From assembly GCF_040225985.1 (NCBI RefSeq), contig NZ_JBBPEU010000002.1, forward strand, positions 310,001 to 374,000: 64,000 bases of DNA, written 5' to 3'. Shown piece by piece: positions 36,265-44,552 of the stretch. The translations under genes were made by a program, and so were the position numbers. The DNA is from Shimia sp040225985. Its GTDB lineage: Bacteria > Pseudomonadota > Alphaproteobacteria > Rhodobacterales > Rhodobacteraceae. The notes beneath the pieces are model-generated. The model was not told where the DNA came from, ran no database searches, and was given only the letters and a program-made list of their open reading frames with translations. Numbering within the stretch: the stretch's first letter is position 1; the number at the start of each line of letters is the position of its first letter.

Positions 36265-37587
36265 ATGCATCTGCCTCGCCTTTTTCTGGCCGCCGCTATG
36301 TCTGTGATGCTGGTCCTAACGGCCTTACCGGCCCGGGCCGTATCCTTGGTGCGCGATCCCGATATCGAATATGCGCTGGCGCAGGTCGCCCAGCCGGTCC
36401 TGTCAGCCGCGGGCCTGGGGGGGACGGTGCGCATTCTTGTTGTCAATGACGACAGCCTGAACGCCTTTGTCCTCGACCATCACCACATCTATATCCACCT
36501 CGGGATGCTGATGCGGATGGAAGAAGCTGGCATGTTGCAAGCCGTGATCGCGCATGAGGCTGCGCATATCCGTAATGGCCATATCGCCCGCCGCATCACC
36601 AATCTCGGCAACGCTCAGAGTGCCGCGGGTCTTGGCACGGCGCTGGCCATTGCCGTCGCCGCCGCCACCGGCAATGCCGCCGCCGCTGGCATCGCGCTTG
36701 GCGCGCAAACCTCGGCCCAACGCCAGTTTCTAGCACATACCCGCGCTGAAGAAACCTCGGCCGACAAGTCCGGCGTGCGCTTCATGACCAGCGCCCAGAT
36801 CGATCCCCTCTATGCGGTCCGGGTGCACGAACTGTTCGAAGGGCAGGAACTGCTGAACATCACCCGGCAGGATCCCTATATGCGGTCACACCCATTGACC
36901 CGCGACCGGATTCGCGCGATGGAGGCCTATGCCAAATCCTACAAGGGCAAGATCAGCCCGCAGCCCGAGGCCGACTACTGGTTCACGCGGGCGCGCTCGA
37001 AAGCGCGCGCTTTTACCCGCGCCCCGAATTGGACGCTGCGCAAATCCCAGTCGATCCCCTATGAGGACGTGCGCCTGATGGCCGAAGCCGCAGCCTATCA
37101 CCGCCTGCCCGACCGCGACAAGGCGCTTGCCAAGATCAATGCGGCGCTCGAACTGCGCCCCGATGACCCCTATTTCTACGAGCTGAAAGGCCAGATCCTG
37201 TCAGAAAGCCGCAGGTTCCAACAGGCCGTGCCCGCCTATGAAAGGGCGGCCGAACTGGCCCCGAACAACGCCCTGATCCTTGCCGGATACGGGCACGCCC
37301 TGCTGACCGCGGGGCAGTACAAAAAGGCCCTGCCGGTTCTGGAGTCGGCACGCTCGCGCGATTTTCGCAACCTGCGCTTGCTGCGCGATCTCGGGGCGGC
37401 CTATGCCAAGGATGGCCAGAATGGCATGGCCTCGCTGGCCACCGCCGAACGCTATGCCTTACAAGGCCGGCTGAAAGATGCCGAAATCCACGCCAAACGG
37501 GCCAGCGCGCTGTTGCCGACTGGATCAGGCGCGTGGCGTCGTGCAGAAGATATTGTGACTGCCGCCAAACGGGCGCACAAAAGATAA
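36265..37587 (+). CDS. Exported M48 peptidase with TPR region (BepA-like)
   Basis: A 440-residue periplasmic M48 metallopeptidase. It has a signal peptide MHLPRLFLAAAMSVMLVLTALPARA, the zinc motif HEAAH at 97-101 (VIAHEAAHIRNGH), a third-ligand region at AEETSADKSG, and C-terminal TPR-like helices (AKINAALELRPDDPYFYELKG and QQAVPAYERAAELAPNNALIL). The layout matches the BepA/YfgC type that helps outer-membrane protein assembly. The start is uncertain: an ATG at 36232 is also in frame, but the one at 36265 gives the clean signal peptide. A DsbA-like gene follows 18 bases later. Confidence 0.88.
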   Translation: MHLPRLFLAAAMSVMLVLTALPARAVSLVRDPDIEYALAQVAQPVLSAAGLGGTVRILVVNDDSLNAFVLDHHHIYIHLGMLMRMEEAGMLQAVIAHEAAHIRNGHIARRITNLGNAQSAAGLGTALAIAVAAATGNAAAAGIALGAQTSAQRQFLAHTRAEETSADKSGVRFMTSAQIDPLYAVRVHELFEGQELLNITRQDPYMRSHPLTRDRIRAMEAYAKSYKGKISPQPEADYWFTRARSKARAFTRAPNWTLRKSQSIPYEDVRLMAEAAAYHRLPDRDKALAKINAALELRPDDPYFYELKGQILSESRRFQQAVPAYERAAELAPNNALILAGYGHALLTAGQYKKALPVLESARSRDFRNLRLLRDLGAAYAKDGQNGMASLATAERYALQGRLKDAEIHAKRASALLPTGSGAWRRAEDIVTAAKRAHKR

Positions 37588-37605
37588 AAGATAATGGAGA
37601 CACAG

Positions 37606-38352
37606 ATGATCAGAAAACTCGCCACGGCCGCCGCAGTCGGTCTTGTCGCCCTTCCCGCGATGGCGTTGGATCTCGACAAGATGAGCGATGCCGAGCGCAA
37701 CGCCTTTCGCGAAGAAGTCCGCGCCTACCTTCTGGACAATCCCGAAGTGATCATGGAAGCGGTCCAAATCCTTGAACAACGTCAGGCCGAGGCCGAAGCC
37801 GCGCATGATTTTTCGCTGGTCGAGAAATACGCCGAGCCGATCTTCAACGACGGGTTCTCTTGGGTGGGCGGCAATCCGGAAGGCGACATCACGCTGGTCG
37901 AATTCGTCGATTACCGCTGTGGCTATTGCCGCCGGGCCCATGACGAAGTGGCCCAACTGGTCGAAAAGGACGGCAATATCCGCCTGATCATGAAAGAATT
38001 CCCAATCCTTGGCGACCAGTCGACCCTGTCTTCGCAATTCGCCATTGCCGTCAAACAACTCAACGGCAGCGACGCCTACAAACAGGTGCATGATGCCCTA
38101 ATCACCTTCAAGGGCGATATCAACGAAACCACCCTGACCCGCCTCGCCGAGTCGCTGGGCTATGACGCGGGCGCGCTTCTGGCGCATATGAACACACCCG
38201 CCGTGGCCGAGGAAATCACCCAGACCCGCCAATTGGCCAATGCACTGAATATCTCGGGCACGCCCACCTTCGTGATGCAGGACCAGTTGCTGCGCGGCTA
38301 TCTGCCCTATCGCAACATGAAGGCGCTGGTCGACGAGAAACGCAGCAACTGA
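37606..38352 (+). CDS. DsbA-family periplasmic thiol oxidoreductase
   Basis: A 248-residue exported thioredoxin-fold protein. It has a signal peptide MIRKLATAAAVGLVALPAMA, an N-terminal helical extension (EEVRAYLLDNPEVIMEAVQIL, shared with Com1/DsbA-like proteins), the redox motif CGYC at 105-108 (VDYRCGYCRR), and the cis-proline loop ISGTPTFVMQ. It probably forms or isomerises disulfides in the periplasm. The ATG at 37606 is fixed by GGAG six bases upstream. It is likely cotranscribed with the M48/TPR gene, suggesting a joint role in envelope protein folding. Confidence 0.88.
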   Translation: MIRKLATAAAVGLVALPAMALDLDKMSDAERNAFREEVRAYLLDNPEVIMEAVQILEQRQAEAEAAHDFSLVEKYAEPIFNDGFSWVGGNPEGDITLVEFVDYRCGYCRRAHDEVAQLVEKDGNIRLIMKEFPILGDQSTLSSQFAIAVKQLNGSDAYKQVHDALITFKGDINETTLTRLAESLGYDAGALLAHMNTPAVAEEITQTRQLANALNISGTPTFVMQDQLLRGYLPYRNMKALVDEKRSN

Positions 38353-38369
38353 CGCGCCCCCAACTCTTT

Positions 38370-38442
38370 TTCTTGGGATAAATACCTTGGGGTGAATTGG
38401 CTCCGGACCTCGTCCGGGGCCAAGAGGGGCAACGCCCCTCCC
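38370..38442. repeat. Dispersed structured repeat, family A copy 3
   Basis: CTTTTTCTTGGGATAAATAC, then CTTGGGGTGAA, then a long hairpin TTGGCTCCGGAC-CTC-GTCCGGGGCCAA (one G-U), then GAGGGGC-AAC-GCCCCTC. It lies between the convergent stops of the DsbA-like gene and ispG. The hairpin differs fully from copy 1 yet stays paired. Confidence 0.82.
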
Positions 38443-38452
38443 TTGACTTGGC

Positions 38453-39571
38453 TCAGTCTTCCGAAGCGGCGGCCTCGATCTCGGCCGCTTTTTTCTCGAC
38501 CTGTGCGACAATCTCTTCGATCATCTGGTCATTGCTCATCTTGTGGCTTTGCTTGCCCGCAAGATAGACCATGCCCGATCCGGCACCGCCGCCAGTAAAC
38601 CCGACATCGGTCATCAGCGCCTCGCCCGGGCCATTCACGACACAGCCGATGATAGACAGGCTCATCGGGGTGTGGATATGGGCCAGCCGGTTTTCCAGTT
38701 CTTCCACCGTCTTTATCACGTCAAACCCCTGACGGGCGCAGGACGGGCAGGAAATGATGTTCACGCCGCGATGGCGCAGACCAAGGGATTTCAGGATCTC
38801 GAACCCGACCTTCACCTCTTCCACCGGATCGGCACTCAGGCTGACGCGCAGGGTGTCGCCGATCCCCATCCACAGCAGCTGGCCCAGTCCGATGGCGGAT
38901 TTGATCGTGCCGCTGACAAATCCGCCCGCCTCGGTCACACCAAGGTGGATGGGTGCATCGGTGGCCTCGGCCAGTTGCTGATAGGCGGCTGCGGTCATGA
39001 ACACGTCAGACGCCTTCACGCTGATTTTGTATTCGTGAAAATCGTTGTCTTCGAGAATGCGGATATGTTCGAGGCCGCTTTCGACCATCGCGTCGGGACA
39101 GGGTTCGCCATATTTGTCGAGAAGATGCTTTTCCAGCGATCCAGCATTCACGCCGATCCGGATCGAACAGCCGTGATCCTTGGCGGCCTGAATCACCTCT
39201 TTGACGCGCTTTTCATCTCCGATATTGCCGGGGTTGATGCGCAGACAGGCCGCTCCCGCCTCGGCGGCTTCAATCGCGCGCTTATAGTGAAAATGGATAT
39301 CGGCAACGATCGGCACCGGGCTTTCGCGCACGATGTCTTTCAGCGCCGCAGTCGACGCGGCATCCGGCGTAGACACCCGCACGATATCGGCGCCCGCCTC
39401 GGCCGCGGCCAACACCTGCCCCACCGTGGCCGCCACGTCGGATGTGTCGGTATTGGTCATGGTCTGCACGGCAATCGGGGCATCTCCCCCGACCAGCACA
39501 TTGCCCACGCGTATCTGGCGGGATTTGCGCCGCTCGATATTGCGCCAGGGACGGATGTGATTCATCGACAT
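38453..39571 (-). CDS. ispG: 4-hydroxy-3-methylbut-2-enyl diphosphate synthase
   Basis: IspG (GcpE) is the [4Fe-4S] enzyme of the penultimate step of the MEP isoprenoid pathway, converting MEcPP to HMBPP. The 372-residue protein has the TIM-barrel N-terminus with VQTMTNTDTSDV and the C-terminal cluster-binding region: CPSCARQGFDV (two Cys near 270-276), then the third Cys and Glu in IGCVVNGPGEA. AAAGGAGG is six bases before the ATG. The gene is preceded on the same strand by the RodZ-like gene, a neighbour pairing seen in other bacteria. Confidence 0.96.
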   Translation of the reverse strand: MSMNHIRPWRNIERRKSRQIRVGNVLVGGDAPIAVQTMTNTDTSDVAATVGQVLAAAEAGADIVRVSTPDAASTAALKDIVRESPVPIVADIHFHYKRAIEAAEAGAACLRINPGNIGDEKRVKEVIQAAKDHGCSIRIGVNAGSLEKHLLDKYGEPCPDAMVESGLEHIRILEDNDFHEYKISVKASDVFMTAAAYQQLAEATDAPIHLGVTEAGGFVSGTIKSAIGLGQLLWMGIGDTLRVSLSADPVEEVKVGFEILKSLGLRHRGVNIISCPSCARQGFDVIKTVEELENRLAHIHTPMSLSIIGCVVNGPGEALMTDVGFTGGGAGSGMVYLAGKQSHKMSNDQMIEEIVAQVEKKAAEIEAAASED

Positions 39572-39659
39572 GAAAAGCCTCCTTTGCCCGCATCGGGGGT
39601 CAGGGCCTATGTATGTCGTTCAGATCAAAGGGGCAATGCACGAGGCCGCGCGACAGGCA

Positions 39660-40877
39660 CTATTCGTCGGTCGCGGCGGCGTTGGTGCGGGCCTCGGCGA
39701 CCGCGATCACCTCTTTCAGCGCAGGGTCGGCCTCAAGATCGGCAGGGGCATAGCCCTCGGCCAGCGACGCCACGGAAAGTTCCACGTTGCGGATCGTGCC
39801 GGTTCCTTCGCCCAGCGGGCCATGCAGCACGCCGTTCACCTTGACATAGACCGACCCGCCCATGCCGGCGCGCAGCGTCGGGGCGATTTCAGTCTGGGGC
39901 ACAACGTATTCTTCACCCGCATCAAGAATCTTTTCGAAGACGACCGTTTCATCGGCGGCGCGCACGCGCACCCATGCCGGACGCACAGCCATCAGCACCA
40001 CTTCGGGGGCGTCTTCCTCGACCACCTGAGGCACGACACGCTGTTCAGGCGCCAGTTCAGCCGAAGACAGGACCGGTGCCTCGGGCGTGAACACCCCGAT
40101 CGAAGCCGGATCAAGGGTCGAGATCGGAGCATCGCGCGCGACCATCACAGGCACGTCCAGCGCCTGCGGACGGTACAGCCGGTCCAGCGTGTCGCTGGGC
40201 GGGGTGAACACACTTGCCACCGTGTCCTGCGGGTCGGTCTCCGGGGTTACGCCAGGCGCGGCGCGGGTCGGCGCCGCGCTGACCGGATCAAGGTCAGACA
40301 ACACAACCGGCGTCTGATCCACCGGGGCCAGCTTGACCCGTTGAATTTCGTTCAGGACCGACCATCCGCCATAACCAAGCGCCGCGATCAATGTCACCAG
40401 AACAAGCGACGACCCCAGTGCCTGCGGCTCGATCCGGGACAGGATCGATTCCCGCGCGGGGGTAAACGGCATGGACAGGGCCGCATTCGCGCTGTCGCGC
40501 TCGGTCGTTTCGGGGCGTTTGCCGGGTTTCTGGATGGTCGAAGCCTGAGCCGACATGCCATGCGCGGTCGAGAACCCGCTTTCCTGACAGAAGGTGGCAA
40601 AGGCCTGATCCGGATCCATCCCCAGATACCGGGCATAAGACCGCACATACCCGGCGATGAAGCCGGGGGTTTCAAAGACCGAGGGGTCGGAATTTTCGAT
40701 GGCAGCAATATAAGCGGCACGGATACGCAATTCGCGCTGCACGTCGAGCAGGGATTTCCCCATCGTCGCGCGCTCGCCCCGCATCTGGTCGCCCAGACGC
40801 AGATCATAGTCGTCAAAGCCCTTCGGGCGTTCCTCGACTTCTGCGGTATCCTCGCGCTGATTTTTGCGCCTGATCAT
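39660..40877 (-). CDS. RodZ-like HTH/DUF4115 membrane protein
   Basis: A 405-residue protein with the RodZ layout: an N-terminal cytoplasmic HTH (about 28-95, LGDQMRGERATMGKSLLDVQRELRIRAAY, with YVRSYARYLGMD), a linker, one membrane span (SSLVLVTLIAALGYGGWSVL, about 152-171), a long Pro/Ala/Val-rich periplasmic linker, and a C-terminal DUF4115 beta domain (AVRPAWVRVRAADETVVFEKIL). RodZ links MreB filaments to the wall-synthesis machinery. The assignment rests on architecture and on ispG next to it. Confidence 0.85.
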   Translation of the reverse strand: MIRRKNQREDTAEVEERPKGFDDYDLRLGDQMRGERATMGKSLLDVQRELRIRAAYIAAIENSDPSVFETPGFIAGYVRSYARYLGMDPDQAFATFCQESGFSTAHGMSAQASTIQKPGKRPETTERDSANAALSMPFTPARESILSRIEPQALGSSLVLVTLIAALGYGGWSVLNEIQRVKLAPVDQTPVVLSDLDPVSAAPTRAAPGVTPETDPQDTVASVFTPPSDTLDRLYRPQALDVPVMVARDAPISTLDPASIGVFTPEAPVLSSAELAPEQRVVPQVVEEDAPEVVLMAVRPAWVRVRAADETVVFEKILDAGEEYVVPQTEIAPTLRAGMGGSVYVKVNGVLHGPLGEGTGTIRNVELSVASLAEGYAPADLEADPALKEVIAVAEARTNAAATDE

Positions 40878-40990
40878 CGTGTTGCTGCCCCGTTGCCTGT
40901 GACGAACCCGTCAATCCCCCGATTCGAGCTCGTGCCTTTTGTTTCGGCAAAGGTACCATAGTGCAACAGAATTTGCACCTTGGCCGTGGG

Positions 40991-42214
40991 CTAGCCCGCC
41001 ATTTCGGCACGATTCAGCGCACAGTGCGACCAGAGCTGATCCATCGCGCGCACCAGCTTGTCCATTTCCTCGGGACCGTGCACCGGCGACGGCGTAAAGC
41101 GCAGGCGCTCGGTGCCGCGGGGCACGGTGGGGAAATTGATCGGCTGGACGTAAATCCCGAAGTCTTCGAGCAACATGTCCGAAAGCTGTTTGGTGTGGAC
41201 CGGATCGCCAACGATTACCGGCACGATATGCGACCCATGGTCGATGATTGGCAGGCCCATGCCCTTGAGGCGCAGTTTCAGGATTTTTGCCTGTTCCTGA
41301 TGCTTGTCGCGACGGGCTTGGTCGGTTTTCAGGTGACGTACCGATGCAGCAGCCCCCGCAGCCACAGCAGGCGGCAGCGACGTGGTGAAGATGAAACCGG
41401 GTGCGTAGGAACGGATCGCGTCACACATCTTGGCCGAGGCGGCGATATAGCCGCCCATTACGCCATAGGCCTTGGCCAGCGTGCCGTTGATGATGTCGAT
41501 GCGATGGGCCAGGCGGTCACGTTCCGTCACCCCGCCCCCGCGCGGGCCATACATGCCCACGGCGTGCACTTCGTCGATATAGGTCAGCGCACCGAATTCA
41601 TCCGCAATGTCGCAGATTTCCTCGATCGGGCCGAAATCGCCATCCATCGAATAGACCGATTCGAAGGCGATCAGCTTGGGCGCCGCAGGATCATCCGCCG
41701 CCAGCAACTCACGCAGGTGGGCCACGTCATTGTGACGGAAGACGCGCTTGGCACCGCCGTTGCGGCGCACACCTTCGATCATAGAGGCGTGGTTCAGTTC
41801 GTCTGAATAGATGATCAGGCCCGGGAACAGTTTCGGCAGGGTCGAGAGCGTCGCGTCATTGGCAATATACGCGCTGGTGAACAACAGCGCGGCTTCCTTG
41901 CCATGCAGGTCGGCCAATTCGGCCTCAAGACGCTTGTGATATACGGTTGTGCCGGAAATATTGCGTGTTCCGCCCGAACCTGCCCCGGTGGCGTCCAGCG
42001 CCTCGTGCATGGCTTCCAGAACAACAGGGTGCTGACCCATGCCAAGATAGTCGTTACCACACCAGACCGAGATCGGCTGTTGGGTGCCGTCGGGCCGATT
42101 CCACATGGCGTGAGGGAAGTTCCCTTTTTCCCGCTCGATATCGATAAAGGTCCGGTACCGTCCCTCATCATGCAGGCGTTGAATCGCTTCATCGAGCTTT
42201 GCACTATAGTTCAC
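40991..42214 (-). CDS. hemA: 5-aminolevulinate synthase
   Basis: ALAS condenses glycine and succinyl-CoA to 5-aminolevulinate, the first step of tetrapyrrole synthesis in alphaproteobacteria. The 407-residue PLP enzyme is close to the Rhodobacter HemA: VWCGNDYLGMGQHP, GSGGTRNISGTT, ESVYSMDGDFGPI, YIDEVHAVGMYGPRGGG and the Schiff-base Lys in NGTLAKAYGVMGGY. The start is GTG at 42214, fixed by AGGAGG seven bases upstream. An FNR-type box with a matching -10 lies about 120-155 bases upstream, so oxygen control is likely. Confidence 0.96.
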   Translation of the reverse strand: MNYSAKLDEAIQRLHDEGRYRTFIDIEREKGNFPHAMWNRPDGTQQPISVWCGNDYLGMGQHPVVLEAMHEALDATGAGSGGTRNISGTTVYHKRLEAELADLHGKEAALLFTSAYIANDATLSTLPKLFPGLIIYSDELNHASMIEGVRRNGGAKRVFRHNDVAHLRELLAADDPAAPKLIAFESVYSMDGDFGPIEEICDIADEFGALTYIDEVHAVGMYGPRGGGVTERDRLAHRIDIINGTLAKAYGVMGGYIAASAKMCDAIRSYAPGFIFTTSLPPAVAAGAAASVRHLKTDQARRDKHQEQAKILKLRLKGMGLPIIDHGSHIVPVIVGDPVHTKQLSDMLLEDFGIYVQPINFPTVPRGTERLRFTPSPVHGPEEMDKLVRAMDQLWSHCALNRAEMAG

Positions 42215-42328
42215 TGGCTGCCCTCCTGGACGGGTTGCTACTCATGTCATCCGCGTACACGTATCACGGTTTGCATATGAAGAATACAAACTTCTGGGAA
42301 GGTGTAATATGCGACGTTTCCGAAAAAC

Positions 42329-42369
42329 AGGATACATTTTGCCGCTTTTTTCACTTTGACCTGAATCAA
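42329..42369 (-). promoter_or_regulatory. FNR/FnrL box and -10 element for hemA
   Basis: TTGATTCAGGTCAA read on the minus strand (42356-42369) matches the FNR consensus TTGAT-N4-ATCAA at nine of ten positions. TATCCT (42329-42334, minus) is a fair -10. A transcript start near 42322 would place the box centre about 41 bases upstream, the usual position for direct FNR activation. The box is also 94-107 bases before the divergent dipeptidase gene. Confidence 0.72.
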
Positions 42370-42462
42370 GGGTTCCGATCGGAAACTGGACAGCACGAAT
42401 GGGCCTGTTAGGGTCCGCCCCAGCAACCGCGAACACAACACCAAAACAACAGGAGTGAGACC

Positions 42463-43854
42463 ATGTCTCTCGACACCGTACTGGATCGTATAGATTCGGA
42501 TCTCGACACCGCGATGGACCGGCTGATGACGTTTTTGCGCATCCCGTCCATCTCGACCGATCCGGCCTTCAAGGCCGATGTGGACCGCGCGGCGGACTGG
42601 CTGGTCGAAGATCTGAAAAGCATCGGAATCAAGGCGGAAAAGCGTATCACGCCGGGCCATCCGATGGTGGTCGGACATGTAGGCGAAGAACTGGGTCCGG
42701 ACGTGCCGCACGTGCTGTTCTATGGCCATTATGACGTGCAGCCGGTCGATCCACTGAACCTGTGGACACGCGACCCGTTCGACCCTGCCATCGAAGACAC
42801 ACCGCATGGCCCCGTGATCCGCGGGCGCGGATCCTCGGACGACAAGGGCCAGCTGATGACCTTTGTCGAAGCCTGCCGCGCGTGGAAAGCGGTGCATGGC
42901 ACCCTGCCCTGCCGCATCACCTTTTTCTTCGAAGGTGAGGAAGAATCAGGCTCGCCCTCGCTTGTGCCCTTCCTTGAGGCCCACAAGGACGAGTTGAAAG
43001 CCGACCTCGCGCTGGTTTGTGACACGTCGATGGTGTCGCGTGGCGTGCCGTCGATATCGTCGCAATTGCGCGGCATGTTGAAGGACGAATTCACGATCAT
43101 CGGCCCGCGCATCGACCTGCATTCGGGGCATTATGGCGGCCCGGGCCTGAACCCGCTGCGCGAACTTTCGAAAATCGTCGCCTCGTTCTATGACGACGAA
43201 ACCGGCAAGGTCGCGGTTGAAGGCTTTTATGAAGGCGTGCACGAGGTACCGGAAGAACAGTTACGCCAGTGGCAGGGCTGCGGATTTGACGAGGCGGATT
43301 ACCTCGGCTCGGTCGGCTATACGCAGGCGCATGGTGAAAAAGGGTACACCACTCTCGAACAGCAATGGGCGCGCCCGACGCTTGAGGTGAACGGCCTTTG
43401 GGGCGGGTATAACGGGGCCGGATCCAAAACCGTGATCCCGTCCGAGGCCCACTGCAAGATCACCTGCCGTCTTGTGGGCGACATGGACCCCGATGCGCTG
43501 CGCGACAAGATCCGCAAACATGTCGAAGACCGCCTGTCGCCCGATGCCAAGGTCGTGTGGGACAATGATCTTGAAGGATCGCCCGCGTCGGTGATGAACA
43601 TCACCCGCCCTGAATTCGAGGCCGCGAAAGCCGCCCTTTCTGCCGAATGGGACCGCGAAGCGGTGTTTGCCGGTATGGGCGGGTCGATTCCGGTGGTGGG
43701 GTATTTCAACACGGTTCTGGGCATGGATTCGATGCTGGTCGGCTTTGCCAACGATGACGACGCGATCCATTCCCCGAACGAGAAATACGACGTGAAGAGC
43801 TTTCACAAGGGCATGCGCAGCTGGGCGCGCATTCTGGATGAACTGACCAAATAG
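42463..43854 (+). CDS. M20/M25/M40 family dipeptidase
   Basis: A 463-residue di-zinc peptidase. Metal-binding motifs are seen in order: VLFYGHYDVQP (first His, Asp), IRGRGSSDDKGQLM (bridging Asp), FFFEGEEESGSPS (catalytic Glu and metal Glu) and the C-terminal DDAIHSPNEKY (last His). The insertion from about 185 to 390 is the lid/dimerisation domain with RIDLHSGHYGG. Family members cleave dipeptides or beta-alanyl/carnosine-like substrates. GGAG lies seven bases before the ATG. A strong terminator follows. It is divergent from hemA with no obvious metabolic link. Confidence 0.9.
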   Translation: MSLDTVLDRIDSDLDTAMDRLMTFLRIPSISTDPAFKADVDRAADWLVEDLKSIGIKAEKRITPGHPMVVGHVGEELGPDVPHVLFYGHYDVQPVDPLNLWTRDPFDPAIEDTPHGPVIRGRGSSDDKGQLMTFVEACRAWKAVHGTLPCRITFFFEGEEESGSPSLVPFLEAHKDELKADLALVCDTSMVSRGVPSISSQLRGMLKDEFTIIGPRIDLHSGHYGGPGLNPLRELSKIVASFYDDETGKVAVEGFYEGVHEVPEEQLRQWQGCGFDEADYLGSVGYTQAHGEKGYTTLEQQWARPTLEVNGLWGGYNGAGSKTVIPSEAHCKITCRLVGDMDPDALRDKIRKHVEDRLSPDAKVVWDNDLEGSPASVMNITRPEFEAAKAALSAEWDREAVFAGMGGSIPVVGYFNTVLGMDSMLVGFANDDDAIHSPNEKYDVKSFHKGMRSWARILDELTK

Positions 43855-43884
43855 AAGGTCAATCCTTGGTTAAGAACAACCCGT

Positions 43885-43916
43885 AAGGCCGCGCCATGAC
43901 ACGCGCGGCCTTTTTT
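43885..43916 (+). terminator. Rho-independent terminator after dipeptidase gene
   Basis: AAGGCCGCGC and GCGCGGCCTT form a long GC stem (43885-43912) with a short loop, followed by six T. Confidence 0.92.
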
Positions 43917-44156
43917 ACACCTGTTGGCAAGATTCCCGCGCAGCAGGGCTTTCACAGATGCCACCAAGGTCGACAGACCGCCAGTTGCACTGCAGTTCCC
44001 CTGCCGAACAAGGGCCCTCAAGCCTGCGGTCTTGATCTGTGTCATGGCGGCCCGCCGCCCCTGCCCCCAGTCTTTCCCCAGTTTTTCGAATGAATATCTG
44101 AATAAAACGCGGAAGCGCGGATTCAAGTTTGCCGCGTGTTTGCTGGGAGAGTAGGC
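43917..44156. other. Intergenic stretch, no feature seen
   Basis: About 240 bases between the dipeptidase terminator and the NTF2-like gene. Minus-strand frames are open here, but they would run through the terminator and have no ribosome-binding site. The last 60 bases are AT-richer (AATATCTGAATAAAACGCGG) and may hold the promoter of the following gene. Confidence 0.4.
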
Positions 44157-44552
44157 ATGTCCGAAACACATCCCGCCATCACAGTGCTTGGCCAATTCGA
44201 CCCAAGTGACATTGAAGCCTCGGCACATCTTTTTACCGAGGATGCCGTTTGGCACTATTCTAACCCCAATCTGCCAGAGCTGGAGGGCGATTATGTAGGG
44301 GGCGCTGGTATCGGGGCTTTCTTTGCCACGCTCGCTAGGAAAACGCACGGCACTTTCCGGATCGAACCGATCTCGGTCACTCCGGTGGGCGCGGAACTCG
44401 TGGTTGTCCAAGCCCGCAACACGCTGACCCTTGATGCGCGTAACGTGACCGTGGACGTGGTGGTGGTCTGGCGCATCGTCGCGGGCCGTATCACAGAAGT
44501 ATGGGACATTGTGCCCGGACAACCGACGGAGGTTCATAATGCAAGAGACTGA
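44157..44552 (+). CDS. NTF2/SnoaL-like protein
   Basis: A 131-residue single-domain NTF2-like protein: HLFTEDAVWHYSNPNLPELEGDYVGGAGI, then a helix FFATLARKTHG and a sheet with IEPISVTPVGAELVVVQARN and VDVVVVWRIVAGRITEVWDIVP. The start at 44157 follows GGGAG at normal spacing. Its 3' end overlaps the following oxidoreductase gene by 14 bases, so the two proteins are probably made together and may act on the same compound. The substrate is unknown. Confidence 0.72.
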   Translation: MSETHPAITVLGQFDPSDIEASAHLFTEDAVWHYSNPNLPELEGDYVGGAGIGAFFATLARKTHGTFRIEPISVTPVGAELVVVQARNTLTLDARNVTVDVVVVWRIVAGRITEVWDIVPGQPTEVHNARD

